Below, in pieces: positions 1-9,121 of a DNA stretch of 64,000 bases (position 1 is the stretch's first letter; every line of letters begins with the position of its first letter). The notes beneath the pieces are model-generated. The model was not told the origin of the DNA, ran no database searches, and saw only the letters and a list, made by a program, of their open reading frames with translations. The translations under genes were made by a program, and so were the position numbers. This stretch comes from Desulfobacula sp. (GTDB lineage Bacteria; Desulfobacterota; Desulfobacteria; Desulfobacterales; Desulfobacteraceae). Location of the stretch: NCBI RefSeq assembly GCF_030145145.1, contig NZ_JAQYWD010000005.1:1-64000 (forward strand). The letters are read 5' to 3'.

Positions 1-97
1 GAGTCTTTGGGGGAGCTTTGTGACATAGTAAACAAGGAAAATTTTTTATACCCCGGGACAGAGCTGAAACTGATATTTAAGGCTGCATAAGCTGCAT

Positions 98-3000
98 TTA
101 AATTTGGCTAATGTCAGGAGCTCTGAATTTAACAACACGATGGTTGCCCGTATCCGCCACATAGACGTTTCCCAGATCATCCACCGCCACCCCTTGCGGC
201 CGGATCAGTCGGTGGTCTTCCCGCCCATAGCCCCCGATCTCTTTCAAAAAGACTCCTTCCGGGTCAAAAACGCAGATCCGGTGATTGCCTGTGTCGGCCA
301 CGTAAAGGATTTCCTGGTCGTCTATACTAAGACCGCGCGGGGCCAGCAATTGGCCCGTGGAATTCCCGGGCGCTCCTATGACAGACAGGAGACTCCCCAT
401 CGCGTCAAAGACCTGAATTCTGTGATTGCCTGTGTCTGCCACATACACTTTTCCAGATGAGGAAACCGCAATGCCGTGTGGATTTTTGAAGGCCTTTTTT
501 TGGGTGCCGGAGCCGCCGAATCTAAAGTCGATTTGCCGCACAAAAAAATCAGAATCGGTTGAAACCCCAATCGCTTCGTGGTAGGAATCGATCACATAGA
601 TCGCATTGCTGTTGCTGGCAGCAACACCCGCGGTGTGATAAAAATCGTAACCTTTGCTAGTGAGCTGGCGCGCGTTATACACAATCCAATCCGATGAAGG
701 ATCCTCAAGCGCCAAAGGATACTTCAGGGCAACCCACTCAGCAAACACCTCGTCAATGGTTTCTTGCCAGTTCTTGAGCTGATTGATCCCTGTATAGCCC
801 ATGTCCTTGCAGGCGCGTGCGACAAACTCATTGAAAAATTCCGTTCCCTCTGCAAATCCCTCAAGGTATTGCAGCAAGTCAAGCAAACTCTGAAGATCGA
901 CGAAGCTCACACCAAGTTTCAGCAATTGCTCATCGCTCAGAAGGGGACGCAGGGTGTAGAAGACTTCAAAGCCGTAAAAGTGTTGGAGCGTTGCCAGGAA
1001 ACGGCCGAATAACTCGGGGTCATTTACCACGGCCTGGACGAGAGAATCTCTCATGGATTTCAACTGATGTATATCCGGTCTGCCGAATCCGGACACCTCG
1101 TGGACGAGCATTCGCATTTGAATCTCCATCAACTCCCCGATGGCGGTCTGGTCGATCAGGTATAGCAACCGATTCTTATCAGCTTCATCCATATTCAAGG
1201 CTGCTCTGCCAGGTATTTGAATCGAGTCTTGTGCATTTCGAAGGGCATTGGTAGCCGCTTTGACCCATTTAAGCATATCGCGGATATACGATGAAAATGT
1301 AAGGGCCAAATCCGCGGCGATAATAATCCCTCCGAGTAAGGGAGAATTTACAAAAACAAAAGCTCCGATGATAGCAAGGGCGCTGAAGCCCATAGTTGAC
1401 AACAACAGGTTGATTAGCGCACCTCGCTGAGCATCGAATACCGATTTACCTCCCCCGAGCAGATGGGTGATCAAAAAATCGGACTTCCCGGTTTTCGGAT
1501 CGATGATTGCAAATCCCGTTGCCCATTGAAGGTCGCCGATTGTAATGTCGGATTGCGGAATCACGACGATCTTGCCCTGGCTGACGGCCTCGGTGATCTG
1601 GTCTATATCAGAGGGGTGATGATTCAGACGCATTAGCTTATCAGTGAGGTTCGTGACGTCTACCACGTGTATTTTCATACCGGATTGGTTGGCTTGCTGA
1701 AAATAGTGAATGGTGGAAACCGCTGGAAGGCCGAAGAACTGCTCTATAATGTTGCCCTCCATAAAGGAGCTCACCACACCACAAAACATGTTGTAACTCC
1801 ATTCTCCCTGGGGATCTCCGACGGCAGAGACGGCATAACTCTTATGGACTTTTAGATCGATAGACGGGCCGCCGAATCCCTCTACATCCCAAACTTCGCC
1901 AAACAGGTAAAAGGGCTTTATCTGCCAGGAAAACAGACCCTGTTGAAATTCATTGAACCGGATAATGCCCGCGGTTGCTGCCTGGTGTGAAGATAACATG
2001 GATGTTTCCAGGAAATACCCGTCGGCCAACAACGCCATGGCAGTTCCCAGTATCCGTGGCGAATAGATATCCCGGTAATACGGACCTATGCTTACAGCGC
2101 CAATCCCACTTGACTGCTGAAGCTTTTTTTGATTTTCCATCAAGGATCGGGACGGCTCAACCGAATTACTTTTATTCTCGGAAATCTGAATACCATAGAG
2201 CCATTTTTGGAGATCGTTGATGCGATTCTGCATCCGGTTCACAGGAATCTGTCCGAAGCTGAACCCGAAGACGTATATGCTGCCGGCATTTATCTCGTAC
2301 TTGTTGCTTGACTGGGTACCGTCAGCAAAATCATAAGTGACCCCCAGTCTTTCTTTGGACCCCATTTCATTTCCGGCGACACCGGTACCGGGAAAATCAA
2401 AATCCCGGTATCCAAGACGCAGACGCGGGACAGTCTCTATATGGCCATAATTGGTGCCGTCCCAACGGCTCAGCTTTTCTTCGTGGGATTCGTCTAAACC
2501 CAAATAGTAGAGGCACAATATGTCTCCTCCGATCTGGTCGAGGTAAAGGGAATAGCTTGCAGCGGGAGAGTCGTCTGCAGCGCTCTTGTACCAGTCGATA
2601 TTCATCCTGTCCCGGTAGGCGGCCGGAATGCTGTTTTCACGCCAGAGTACCGAGACGACCTCGTAGGGAAGAGCTGCCGGGAGAACCTGGGAATTGTCCT
2701 GGATAATCTCTCGATACCCGAGCAAATCTCTCATGGTGGGGTCAGTCTTGACCTGAGTCTGAAGATAGGACTCCAGCGCTTCGGCGTGTCTCTTGATTTC
2801 CGCGGCAAAGATCGTGGTATTCAGTCTTGATCCATAGTCCTCCAGAAGATTCAAATCCATGGCTTCCGGAATGACGAAAGCATCCATGGGATGTGCCTGA
2901 TTGAAATTCCCCCAATTGATCCCGGAGTGATCTTCATAAAGCTTGAAGCCCGGATCCAGCGGATGCCACTCACATTCGAAGACTTCATTTCTAATGCATA

Positions 3001-4045
3001 CCTCCAGCCACAGGTGCTCCATACGGATGTGGGTGTAGGGTCCGCCTTCGGGAAGCCCCTCTGCAGGTATACCGCTCTTTTCCAGGATGGAAATAGCAAT
3101 TTCAGGGGTATCCGCCCCGCCCACCCAATTCATGACCGCTTCGACCGGGATTAGTACGGTTCCGTATACATACCGGGTGGGAATATTGGGGTCGCTTAGA
3201 GTTTCGCCCTTCAAACGCTGGGCAAGCGCCGAGGCGATGTCGAAGTCATTGCCTCCGCCTTCAGCCAGTGTCTCCTCGCCCCCCTTGCGTGATCCGTAAT
3301 AGGGCTCGTAGCGCAGGCTGTTGCGAACCTCCTGGTATAAAGATAGTACGTACTGGCGGTCATCCCCCATATCGGATGGAACCCTTTGATCCGATGGAAA
3401 ACGACTGCCGGGAGAAGCCCTGTGGGCATCCTCTACTCCCGGAACGGTATCATCCGGAATGATATTCATTCTCGGTTTCCGCGGAGTCGGCAGGGTTTCT
3501 TTGGTTGTGGGAGGCAGGGGGGCTGGGGAATCCACTGTGGATGTCAGCTCATTGCGTAAATCGTTCAGAAGCTGGGAGGCCATTGCAGGATTCTGCTCTT
3601 TGAGAATCTTTGAGATCAAACTTTGCACGGTGGCATACCAACGTAAAGCCTTCTGCTGAATGTCCCTTTTTAAAGCTGTTTTATCGAGGCCACCTGCCTC
3701 TTGCCACGTCCAGTTGTTCAAGAAAGCCTGCATCTGGGCATATAGGGCCGCGATCTCCTGCTGCAGGCCGCTCAATTGAGGCATTACAGGGGCAGGCATG
3801 GAGGATACGCCATTACTGACTCTCGAAAGAGCGTCCCTGTATTCGGTTACCTTCTTGGCTATCCTATACACGGATGATTTAAGACGGCTAAAGGGTAACG
3901 CCGTTGAGGCACTCGGTTTGGCCGTCTCTTGAGCATATGCTATTTTCGGTTTCGGATAACCCAAAAAAGAAGGAAGTCCTGAAAAGCAAAAGGTATAGGA
4001 AAAAAGGGTAATTAGAGCAACCAACCGAAAGCGAAAAGTGATCAT
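98..4045 (-). CDS. Large exported transglutaminase-like protein with C-terminal NHL repeats
   Basis: About 1315 residues. The ATG at 4045 is preferred over one 24 nt upstream because GGGAGG lies 7 nt before it and a clean signal peptide follows (basic MITFRFR, hydrophobic core, AYAQ). A Pro-rich linker leads to a transglutaminase-like fold at about residues 230-380. His (HLWLEV, about 345) and Asp (PLDPGF, about 361) of the triad are visible, but the nucleophile region reads GNDFD rather than containing a Cys, so catalysis is doubtful. Two hydrophobic segments sit near residues 875-910. The C-terminus (about 1190-1315) holds three NHL repeats with the recurring VYVADTGNHR core, expected to form a beta-propeller. 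Probably an envelope or surface protein; its role is unknown. No partner gene adjoins it. Confidence 0.8.
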   Translation of the reverse strand: MITFRFRLVALITLFSYTFCFSGLPSFLGYPKPKIAYAQETAKPSASTALPFSRLKSSVYRIAKKVTEYRDALSRVSNGVSSMPAPVMPQLSGLQQEIAALYAQMQAFLNNWTWQEAGGLDKTALKRDIQQKALRWYATVQSLISKILKEQNPAMASQLLNDLRNELTSTVDSPAPLPPTTKETLPTPRKPRMNIIPDDTVPGVEDAHRASPGSRFPSDQRVPSDMGDDRQYVLSLYQEVRNSLRYEPYYGSRKGGEETLAEGGGNDFDIASALAQRLKGETLSDPNIPTRYVYGTVLIPVEAVMNWVGGADTPEIAISILEKSGIPAEGLPEGGPYTHIRMEHLWLEVCIRNEVFECEWHPLDPGFKLYEDHSGINWGNFNQAHPMDAFVIPEAMDLNLLEDYGSRLNTTIFAAEIKRHAEALESYLQTQVKTDPTMRDLLGYREIIQDNSQVLPAALPYEVVSVLWRENSIPAAYRDRMNIDWYKSAADDSPAASYSLYLDQIGGDILCLYYLGLDESHEEKLSRWDGTNYGHIETVPRLRLGYRDFDFPGTGVAGNEMGSKERLGVTYDFADGTQSSNKYEINAGSIYVFGFSFGQIPVNRMQNRINDLQKWLYGIQISENKSNSVEPSRSLMENQKKLQQSSGIGAVSIGPYYRDIYSPRILGTAMALLADGYFLETSMLSSHQAATAGIIRFNEFQQGLFSWQIKPFYLFGEVWDVEGFGGPSIDLKVHKSYAVSAVGDPQGEWSYNMFCGVVSSFMEGNIIEQFFGLPAVSTIHYFQQANQSGMKIHVVDVTNLTDKLMRLNHHPSDIDQITEAVSQGKIVVIPQSDITIGDLQWATGFAIIDPKTGKSDFLITHLLGGGKSVFDAQRGALINLLLSTMGFSALAIIGAFVFVNSPLLGGIIIAADLALTFSSYIRDMLKWVKAATNALRNAQDSIQIPGRAALNMDEADKNRLLYLIDQTAIGELMEIQMRMLVHEVSGFGRPDIHQLKSMRDSLVQAVVNDPELFGRFLATLQHFYGFEVFYTLRPLLSDEQLLKLGVSFVDLQSLLDLLQYLEGFAEGTEFFNEFVARACKDMGYTGINQLKNWQETIDEVFAEWVALKYPLALEDPSSDWIVYNARQLTSKGYDFYHTAGVAASNSNAIYVIDSYHEAIGVSTDSDFFVRQIDFRFGGSGTQKKAFKNPHGIAVSSSGKVYVADTGNHRIQVFDAMGSLLSVIGAPGNSTGQLLAPRGLSIDDQEILYVADTGNHRICVFDPEGVFLKEIGGYGREDHRLIRPQGVAVDDLGNVYVADTGNHRVVKFRAPDISQI

Positions 4046-4281
4046 GACCTGCCTCCCTCTCGGGTACATAGACTCGATTTACTTGTTCACATTCCGGTTC
4101 TGGAATAAGTACTTATAATTATTCCACGGAAAACTACTATTTAATCTAAACCATACTATTTTTTAAGAAGAAAAGTCAAGAAAAGTCGTGTCAGAATTCA
4201 TGTCAGAGTCATAGATATCAGTTGTGAATTTTAATGGCAATGCTCAGGTATCCTGAAAAACCATGGTGACCAAGAACAGGG

Positions 4282-4491
4282 ATGAGAACAGTCCGTCCAA
4301 GGAGCATACTCAACTTTGATGATCGGAATGATTTGTTTGAAAAAGGAGATAATACTTGGCCCTTGTTTGTTGGGCACATAGTTCTTGAAACGTTGTTAAA
4401 AGCATGGTTCGTCAAAGTCAACTCAAACACCCCGCCTTTTATCCATGATCTTGTTCGTTTGGCCGAAAATGGATCCTCCGATATAGGTTGA
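4282..4491 (+). pseudogene. HEPN-domain protein remnant
   Basis: The reading frame carries a recognisable HEPN core: LFEKGDNTWPLFVGHIVLE, then TLLKAWFVK, then PPFIHDLVRLAE, which matches the family pattern of ...H..LEK.LKAL.V....PP.IHDL..L. The normal upstream helix is eroded and the frame stops just after AENGSSDIG, losing the last helices with the catalytic RxxxxH region. No nucleotidyltransferase (MNT) partner or other antitoxin is visible beside it. HEPN proteins are usually the toxin, or an RNase-like subunit, of MNT/HEPN pairs. The ATG shown is simply the first in frame and has no convincing ribosome-binding site. It lies in the roughly 590-bp space between two genes, where I see nothing else. 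Confidence 0.6.
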
Positions 4492-4633
4492 AATAAGCGG
4501 ATCAATAATTATTTTTTTTGTATGGCCCTGAATCAAATGATATACCAGTTCACCATTTTTTGTAACTTTCCCACATGTCTGCCAGGGCCTTAATGGAAAC
4601 AGCAAGATTGGATTTGTATAAGCGTTCAAATTG

Positions 4634-5404
4634 TTATGCGGTCACCGGCCGCGTAAATAACCAGGGTCCCTTTTCAGGGACGTCCGTCGCTGGAGTCCAC
4701 CCCAGTGCATTAAATTCCAGCAGGTCCCGGGGCGTTCGAGCCTTATGCACCAGGGCGTATCGCACCAGTTCACCCCGGGCCTTCTTTGCATGCACGGCAA
4801 CAGTCTTGAGCGTGCCGTCAGTGGCTCGTTCTTTGAAAACAGGTGAAATGACCGGACCGTTCAGTTTTTTAAGATCCAGTGCCTTCATATATTCCTGGGC
4901 AGCCAGGCTGATAATCGGTTCGCCGACGGTTAACCCCGCATTCAGTGTGGCGGTTAACCGGTCTTTCCAAAATACGGTACAGTTTTTTGCCTTGCCCATC
5001 ACCAATTTATGGCCCATTTCCAGGCGATAGGCTTCAATTTGGTCGAAGGGGCGCAAGAGACCGTAAAGTCCGGATAAAATGCGAATCCTTTTTTGGGCAT
5101 CACCGCACTGGGTTGCATCAAGGTTGGGCGCATCAAGGCTTTTATAGACAAGGCCTGTGAAACCGAACAAGGCGGGGATTTTCGGTCGGCCTTCCCGTCC
5201 CCAGCGCACGGCATTGGCCCTGGTTTCGTCAGCCAGTTTTTCGCTCAAAGACATCAGGTGCATCAGCTGGGCGCGGCTCATTTTGGCCAGTTTGTCGGCC
5301 AGGCGGCAGGCCTGGTCCATCAGAAGCGGTTCTGTCACCTCCAGGCGGTGTGGCACTGGCGCGCTCAAGTTCATGGTCTTGGTTGTATTCAACAGCAGAA
5401 GCAT
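4634..5404 (-). CDS. yaaA: Peroxide stress protein YaaA (UPF0246/DUF328 family)
   Basis: 256 residues, the usual length for the family. Hallmarks: N-terminal MLLLLNTTKTM, the LSGLYGLLRPFD motif near residue 110 followed by YRLEMGHKL, VISPVFKE, and the C-terminal AKKARGELVRYA. In E. coli YaaA lowers intracellular free iron and limits Fenton damage during peroxide stress; a nucleic-acid-binding role has also been described. The start has GAGGGG a few bases upstream. The gene stands alone, divergent from the YjbQ-type gene across about 125 bp. Identity is secure; the physiological role in an anaerobe is inferred. Confidence 0.9.
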   Translation of the reverse strand: MLLLLNTTKTMNLSAPVPHRLEVTEPLLMDQACRLADKLAKMSRAQLMHLMSLSEKLADETRANAVRWGREGRPKIPALFGFTGLVYKSLDAPNLDATQCGDAQKRIRILSGLYGLLRPFDQIEAYRLEMGHKLVMGKAKNCTVFWKDRLTATLNAGLTVGEPIISLAAQEYMKALDLKKLNGPVISPVFKERATDGTLKTVAVHAKKARGELVRYALVHKARTPRDLLEFNALGWTPATDVPEKGPWLFTRPVTA

Positions 5405-5530
5405 GACCCCTCTTTAATTTCTTCCCGTCAGATGATGGGGAAAAACAGACAAGGCAACGGGTTTCCTTGAAAATTATGTTTCGATATGGTTTAGTCTTAT
5501 AATGAATTAACAAAAAATGGAATTTATTTT

Positions 5531-5947
5531 ATGAAAACATATCGAAAAGAACTATGGTTTGAGGTTGCGACCAGACGGGCGTTCATCAATATTACGCCTG
5601 ATGTTCAGGTCTGCATTGATGAAAGTGGCATAAGGGAAGGGCTTGTCCTTATAAACGCCATGCACATCACGGCCTCTGTATTTATCAATGATGACGAATC
5701 AGGGTTGCACCGGGATTATGACGTGTGGCTTGAAAAGTTAGCCCCCCATGAGCCGGTTTCCCAATACCGGCATAATAGGGGTGAAGACAATGCCGATGCC
5801 CATATGAAACGGCAGATCATGGGAAGGGAGAGTGTGATCGCCATTACCGGGGGAAAACTTGATTTCGGCACATGGGAACAGATTTTTTATGGTGAATTTG
5901 ACGGTCGACGGAAAAAACGGGTTCTGGTCAAAATCATTGGAGAATGA
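5531..5947 (+). CDS. YjbQ/UPF0047 family protein (secondary thiamine-phosphate synthase type)
   Basis: 138 residues, typical for the family. It starts with a beta-strand region (ELWFEV), then INITPDVQ, the [25 protein letters not shown] block, a mid-region [18 protein letters not shown], and the C-terminal [15 protein letters not shown]. The two conserved His regions (MHITAS and DAHMKR) are intact. Some UPF0047 proteins complement thiE mutants weakly, hence the annotation, but the true substrate is unclear. It is monocistronic and faces the alanine dehydrogenase gene, with a strong hairpin between their 3' ends. Confidence 0.85.
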   Translation: MKTYRKELWFEVATRRAFINITPDVQVCIDESGIREGLVLINAMHITASVFINDDESGLHRDYDVWLEKLAPHEPVSQYRHNRGEDNADAHMKRQIMGRESVIAITGGKLDFGTWEQIFYGEFDGRRKKRVLVKIIGE

Positions 5948-5996
5948 AATTAATCTCGAACAATTGAGTATGATTTTCTAGCGCGGGCATCAAACG

Positions 5997-6030
5997 ATAC
6001 AACGCCCAGGGGTTAACCTGGGCGTTGTAT
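5997..6030. terminator. Strong hairpin between convergent genes
   Basis: Perfect 14-bp stem (ATACAACGCCCAGG / CCTGGGCGTTGTAT) with a 6-nt GGTTAA loop, between the 3' ends of the YjbQ-type gene and ald. There is no clear U-tract on either side, so it may stop RNA polymerase only partly or protect 3' ends. Confidence 0.55.
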
Positions 6031-6059
6031 GGGAAACGTCAGTATTTAATGATTAATGA

Positions 6060-7169
6060 TCACAACAGGGTGTCAAGAGCGGTATGGTCCATGTTGCACG
6101 CATCTGCGACCGGTTTGCAGACCAGGGTGTTGCCCACATAGTTAACGCCCTTTGCAAAGCCATTGTCCTTACAAACGGCTTTCCAACCATTATTGGCAAT
6201 TTTCAATGCATAGGGCAGGGTGGCATTGGTCAACGCCATGGTAGAAGTTAATGGAACCGCCCCGGGCATATTGGCAACGCTGTAGTGGATAACCCCATCG
6301 ACCTCATAAACGGGATCATCATGGGTGGTGGGTCGGGAAGTCTCAAAACACCCGCCCTGATCAATGGCCACATCCACAATGACCGATCCTTTTTTCATGG
6401 TGGACAGCATGTCTCTTGTGATCAGTTTGGGGGCCTTGGCGCCGGCAACAAGAACCGCACCCACTACCAGGTCAGAGGTTTTTACAAGATCCCGGATCAG
6501 TGCCGGGGAAGACATCAGGGGTTGGCAATTGGCTGGCATGATTTCAGACAGATAGCGCAGCCGATCAATATTCATATCCAGGATGGTCACTTGGGCCCCC
6601 ATACCACAGGCCACCTGGGCTGCATGAACCCCCACCACCCCGCCGCCAATGACCAGTACGTTTGCCGAGGGCGTTCCTGTCACACCCCCCAGGAGCAATC
6701 CGCGTCCGCCAAAGGTTCTTTCAAGATATTTGGCGCCCTGCTGGGTGGCCAGCAGTCCGGCAACCTCACTCATCGGTGCCAGCAAGGGCAGTCCACCGGT
6801 TCGATCCTCAATGGTTTCATAGGCAATGCCAATTGAACCTGTTTTTAACAGCGCCTGGGTCAGATCTTTATCTGCGGCAAGATGTAAATAGGTAAAAACG
6901 ATCTGTCCTTCTCGGATGAACCCGAATTCTGATGGCTGAGGTTCTTTCACATGCATGACCATATCAGCAATGCCATAAACTTCCCCCGGCGTGTCAAGGA
7001 TCGTTGCACCGGCTTTGATATACTGGTTGTCCTCAAAGCCTGACCCTAACCCGGCATTTTTTTCAACATGGACGGTGTGGCCGTGGGCTTTCATCATGTC
7101 AACACCGGCAGGGGTCATGCACACCCGGTTTTCCTGGGGTTTGATTTCCTTTAAAATTCCTATAATCAT
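6060..7169 (-). CDS. ald: Alanine dehydrogenase
   Basis: 369 residues, full length. It begins MIIGILKEIKPQENRVCMTP, as in Ald/PntA-type enzymes, with the substrate Lys (HVKEP, about 74) and catalytic His (YLHLAAD, about 96) regions in place. The Rossmann motif VIGGGVVGVHAA lies at about 173-184, followed by an acidic ILDMN. The start is preceded by GAGGAG. It interconverts L-alanine and pyruvate plus ammonia with NAD. It is the last gene of the aminotransferase-TRAP operon, where it would regenerate pyruvate as amino acceptor from alanine made by the transaminase and release ammonium. That is the same logic as in taurine or beta-alanine degradation. Confidence 0.93.
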   Translation of the reverse strand: MIIGILKEIKPQENRVCMTPAGVDMMKAHGHTVHVEKNAGLGSGFEDNQYIKAGATILDTPGEVYGIADMVMHVKEPQPSEFGFIREGQIVFTYLHLAADKDLTQALLKTGSIGIAYETIEDRTGGLPLLAPMSEVAGLLATQQGAKYLERTFGGRGLLLGGVTGTPSANVLVIGGGVVGVHAAQVACGMGAQVTILDMNIDRLRYLSEIMPANCQPLMSSPALIRDLVKTSDLVVGAVLVAGAKAPKLITRDMLSTMKKGSVIVDVAIDQGGCFETSRPTTHDDPVYEVDGVIHYSVANMPGAVPLTSTMALTNATLPYALKIANNGWKAVCKDNGFAKGVNYVGNTLVCKPVADACNMDHTALDTLL

Positions 7170-7274
7170 AACGCGATCTCCTCGATGTAAATGGGATTAA
7201 ATTTTGTTTTACCTTCAGTATTAGTAACGGGTATTGTGATGCTCATCCGTAAAATTGTATCCTGCAGCAAAAGG

Positions 7275-8576
7275 TCAAAACATCAATTCCGGCAGAAACA
7301 GGGCAATTTTTGGAAAAATCATGGTTAAGAGCAAGACAAACAACTGGATGCAGACAAATGGCGGAACAGATCTCCAGATCTGTTCTGTCCGGATATCTGC
7401 GGGCGCCACACCCTTCATCATAATCAGGGCCCACCCAAAAGGCGGTGTCAGATAGGCCACCTGCATATTTAAAATAAAGATAATGGAAAACCAGATCGGA
7501 TCAAACCCGATACTGTTTGCAATGGGCACGAAAATTGGTGCACAAATGGTCACCACCGCATAGTCATCCATAAACATACCGAAAATCAGCAAAATAATCT
7601 GCATCCCCAGCAGGATAACCCATTTGTTGACATCCAGCCCGCCAATAATTTCCGTCACCATGGACTGGGCACCAGCACTGGTGTAAAACACGCTGAACAA
7701 GGTGGCCCCGACCAGAATCCAAAGCACCATGCCACTGACAGAAAGGGTATACTGACTGGACTCTTTGATGACATTAAGGCTGAGCTTTCGATAAAAGATA
7801 CAGATCACCAATGCGCCAAAGGCACCGATTGCAGCCGCTTCTGCCGGGGTAGCCATTCCTAAAAAGATGGATCCCAGCACCAGAAATATAAGGAAAAAAG
7901 GCGGAAGTATATCCTTTAACCCCAGCAGTCTTTTTTCCCAGGTCACTTTTTCTTTTAAAACCGGTGCGGTTTCTGGGTGAATGCGGCATTTGACAGTGAT
8001 ATACAGGATGTATAAAAATGCCGTCAAAACACCCGGGATAATGCCTGCAAAAAAGAGTTTTCCAATGGACACCCGGGAAATATAGGCAAAAATAATCATG
8101 ATAATGGAGGGGGGGATGATTTCTCCCAGTACACCGCCTGCCATGACGCTTCCCAGGGCCAGGGCACTGTCATATTTTTGTTTTAACATGGCCGGAACCG
8201 CGATGAGCCCCATGGTTAAAATTCCCGGCCCGAACCCGCCGCACATTGCAAGGGCCACGCACACGCCTATGGAAACGATGGCAAGCCCGCCCCTGATTCT
8301 GGAAAGCCAGTATCCCAATGCCTTGAAAATCCTGTCGGAAATACCTGAATGGACCAGAAAATTACCCATCAGTATAAACAAAGGGATCGTAATCAAATTC
8401 GGATCTGTTATCTGCCGATAGGTGGTGGTAACGACGATATATAACCCGTTTGCACCGTCGAGCATAAATGTCAGGACTATGGTGACGGCACTCAGGGCAA
8501 AGGCCACTGGAACCCCAAGCATTAACAGTACCAGAAGCCCGCCGAACAATAATGTAGTGATCAATCCGATTTCCAT
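7275..8576 (-). CDS. dctM: TRAP transporter large permease (DctM family)
   Basis: 433 residues with about a dozen hydrophobic segments. Family motifs include LMLGVPVAFALS near the N-terminus, IPLFILMGNFLVHSG, VMAGGVLGEIIPPSI, and a C-terminal YLTPPFGWALIMMKG. It is the ion-coupled transport subunit of a tripartite ATP-independent periplasmic system, importing a small organic anion or zwitterion with a sodium or proton gradient. The start has GAGGGA upstream. It lies 8 nt after dctQ in the order dctP-dctQ-dctM, and 105 nt before ald. Confidence 0.95.
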   Translation of the reverse strand: MEIGLITTLLFGGLLVLLMLGVPVAFALSAVTIVLTFMLDGANGLYIVVTTTYRQITDPNLITIPLFILMGNFLVHSGISDRIFKALGYWLSRIRGGLAIVSIGVCVALAMCGGFGPGILTMGLIAVPAMLKQKYDSALALGSVMAGGVLGEIIPPSIIMIIFAYISRVSIGKLFFAGIIPGVLTAFLYILYITVKCRIHPETAPVLKEKVTWEKRLLGLKDILPPFFLIFLVLGSIFLGMATPAEAAAIGAFGALVICIFYRKLSLNVIKESSQYTLSVSGMVLWILVGATLFSVFYTSAGAQSMVTEIIGGLDVNKWVILLGMQIILLIFGMFMDDYAVVTICAPIFVPIANSIGFDPIWFSIIFILNMQVAYLTPPFGWALIMMKGVAPADIRTEQIWRSVPPFVCIQLFVLLLTMIFPKIALFLPELMF

Positions 8577-8584
8577 GATTCCCT

Positions 8585-9088
8585 CTAATCCTCTTTGTCT
8601 TTGTCGGTTTTTATCAAAAGGATATATATCCCTTCCAGCATGAAGATCACCGCCGCCACCGGAATAAACATTTTCAGGGGATATAGGGGAAGCCTGAATG
8701 CACCGCTGGCCTTCTCCTTTACCATCCAGGCATTGTATCCCATCCGATAGCCCTGCCAGATCAGGACGCCGGCAAAACAGACAAATGCCATCAACGCAAT
8801 AATCTTTGCGATCTGTTTCATCTTTTTGGGGAAAAGATCAAACAGGACCTCAATCCTGATATGGGCTTCCTGGGACATGGCATAAATACCTGCAAACAGG
8901 ATAAAAACACCAAAAATCTGACGATTTAGCGGCCATACCCAAAGGGTGGGTGCATTAAAGGCATACCTTGCCGTTACTTCATAGGTGGTCATCAACATGA
9001 TGACCAGGATCAGCAAGCCCGCACTCCACCCCAGATTCCGGCTGAACGTGTCTATTGTCTTAAACATTGAATATACTATTTTTTTCAT
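8585..9088 (-). CDS. dctQ: TRAP transporter small permease (DctQ family)
   Basis: About 167 residues with four membrane segments: the first starts near LGWSAGLLILVIMLMTTYE, and the last is near VAAVIFMLEGIYILL. The conserved TTYEVTARYAFNAPTLW region of DctQ subunits is present. I prefer the ATG at 9088; a TTG at 9100 is in frame, but neither has a strong ribosome-binding site. It supports assembly of the large permease and docking of the substrate-binding protein. It sits in one operon with the genes on either side. Confidence 0.9.
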   Translation of the reverse strand: MKKIVYSMFKTIDTFSRNLGWSAGLLILVIMLMTTYEVTARYAFNAPTLWVWPLNRQIFGVFILFAGIYAMSQEAHIRIEVLFDLFPKKMKQIAKIIALMAFVCFAGVLIWQGYRMGYNAWMVKEKASGAFRLPLYPLKMFIPVAAVIFMLEGIYILLIKTDKDKED

Positions 9089-9121
9089 TTTCCCGTCCAA
9101 GTTAAGGCAAACAATGGATGA

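Noticed and set aside
4423-4629. A minus-strand frame with CGKVTKNGELVYHLIQG resembling a zinc-ribbon/transposase fragment
   Set aside because: No start site, no family I can name, and it overlaps the HEPN remnant on the other strand; most likely chance.
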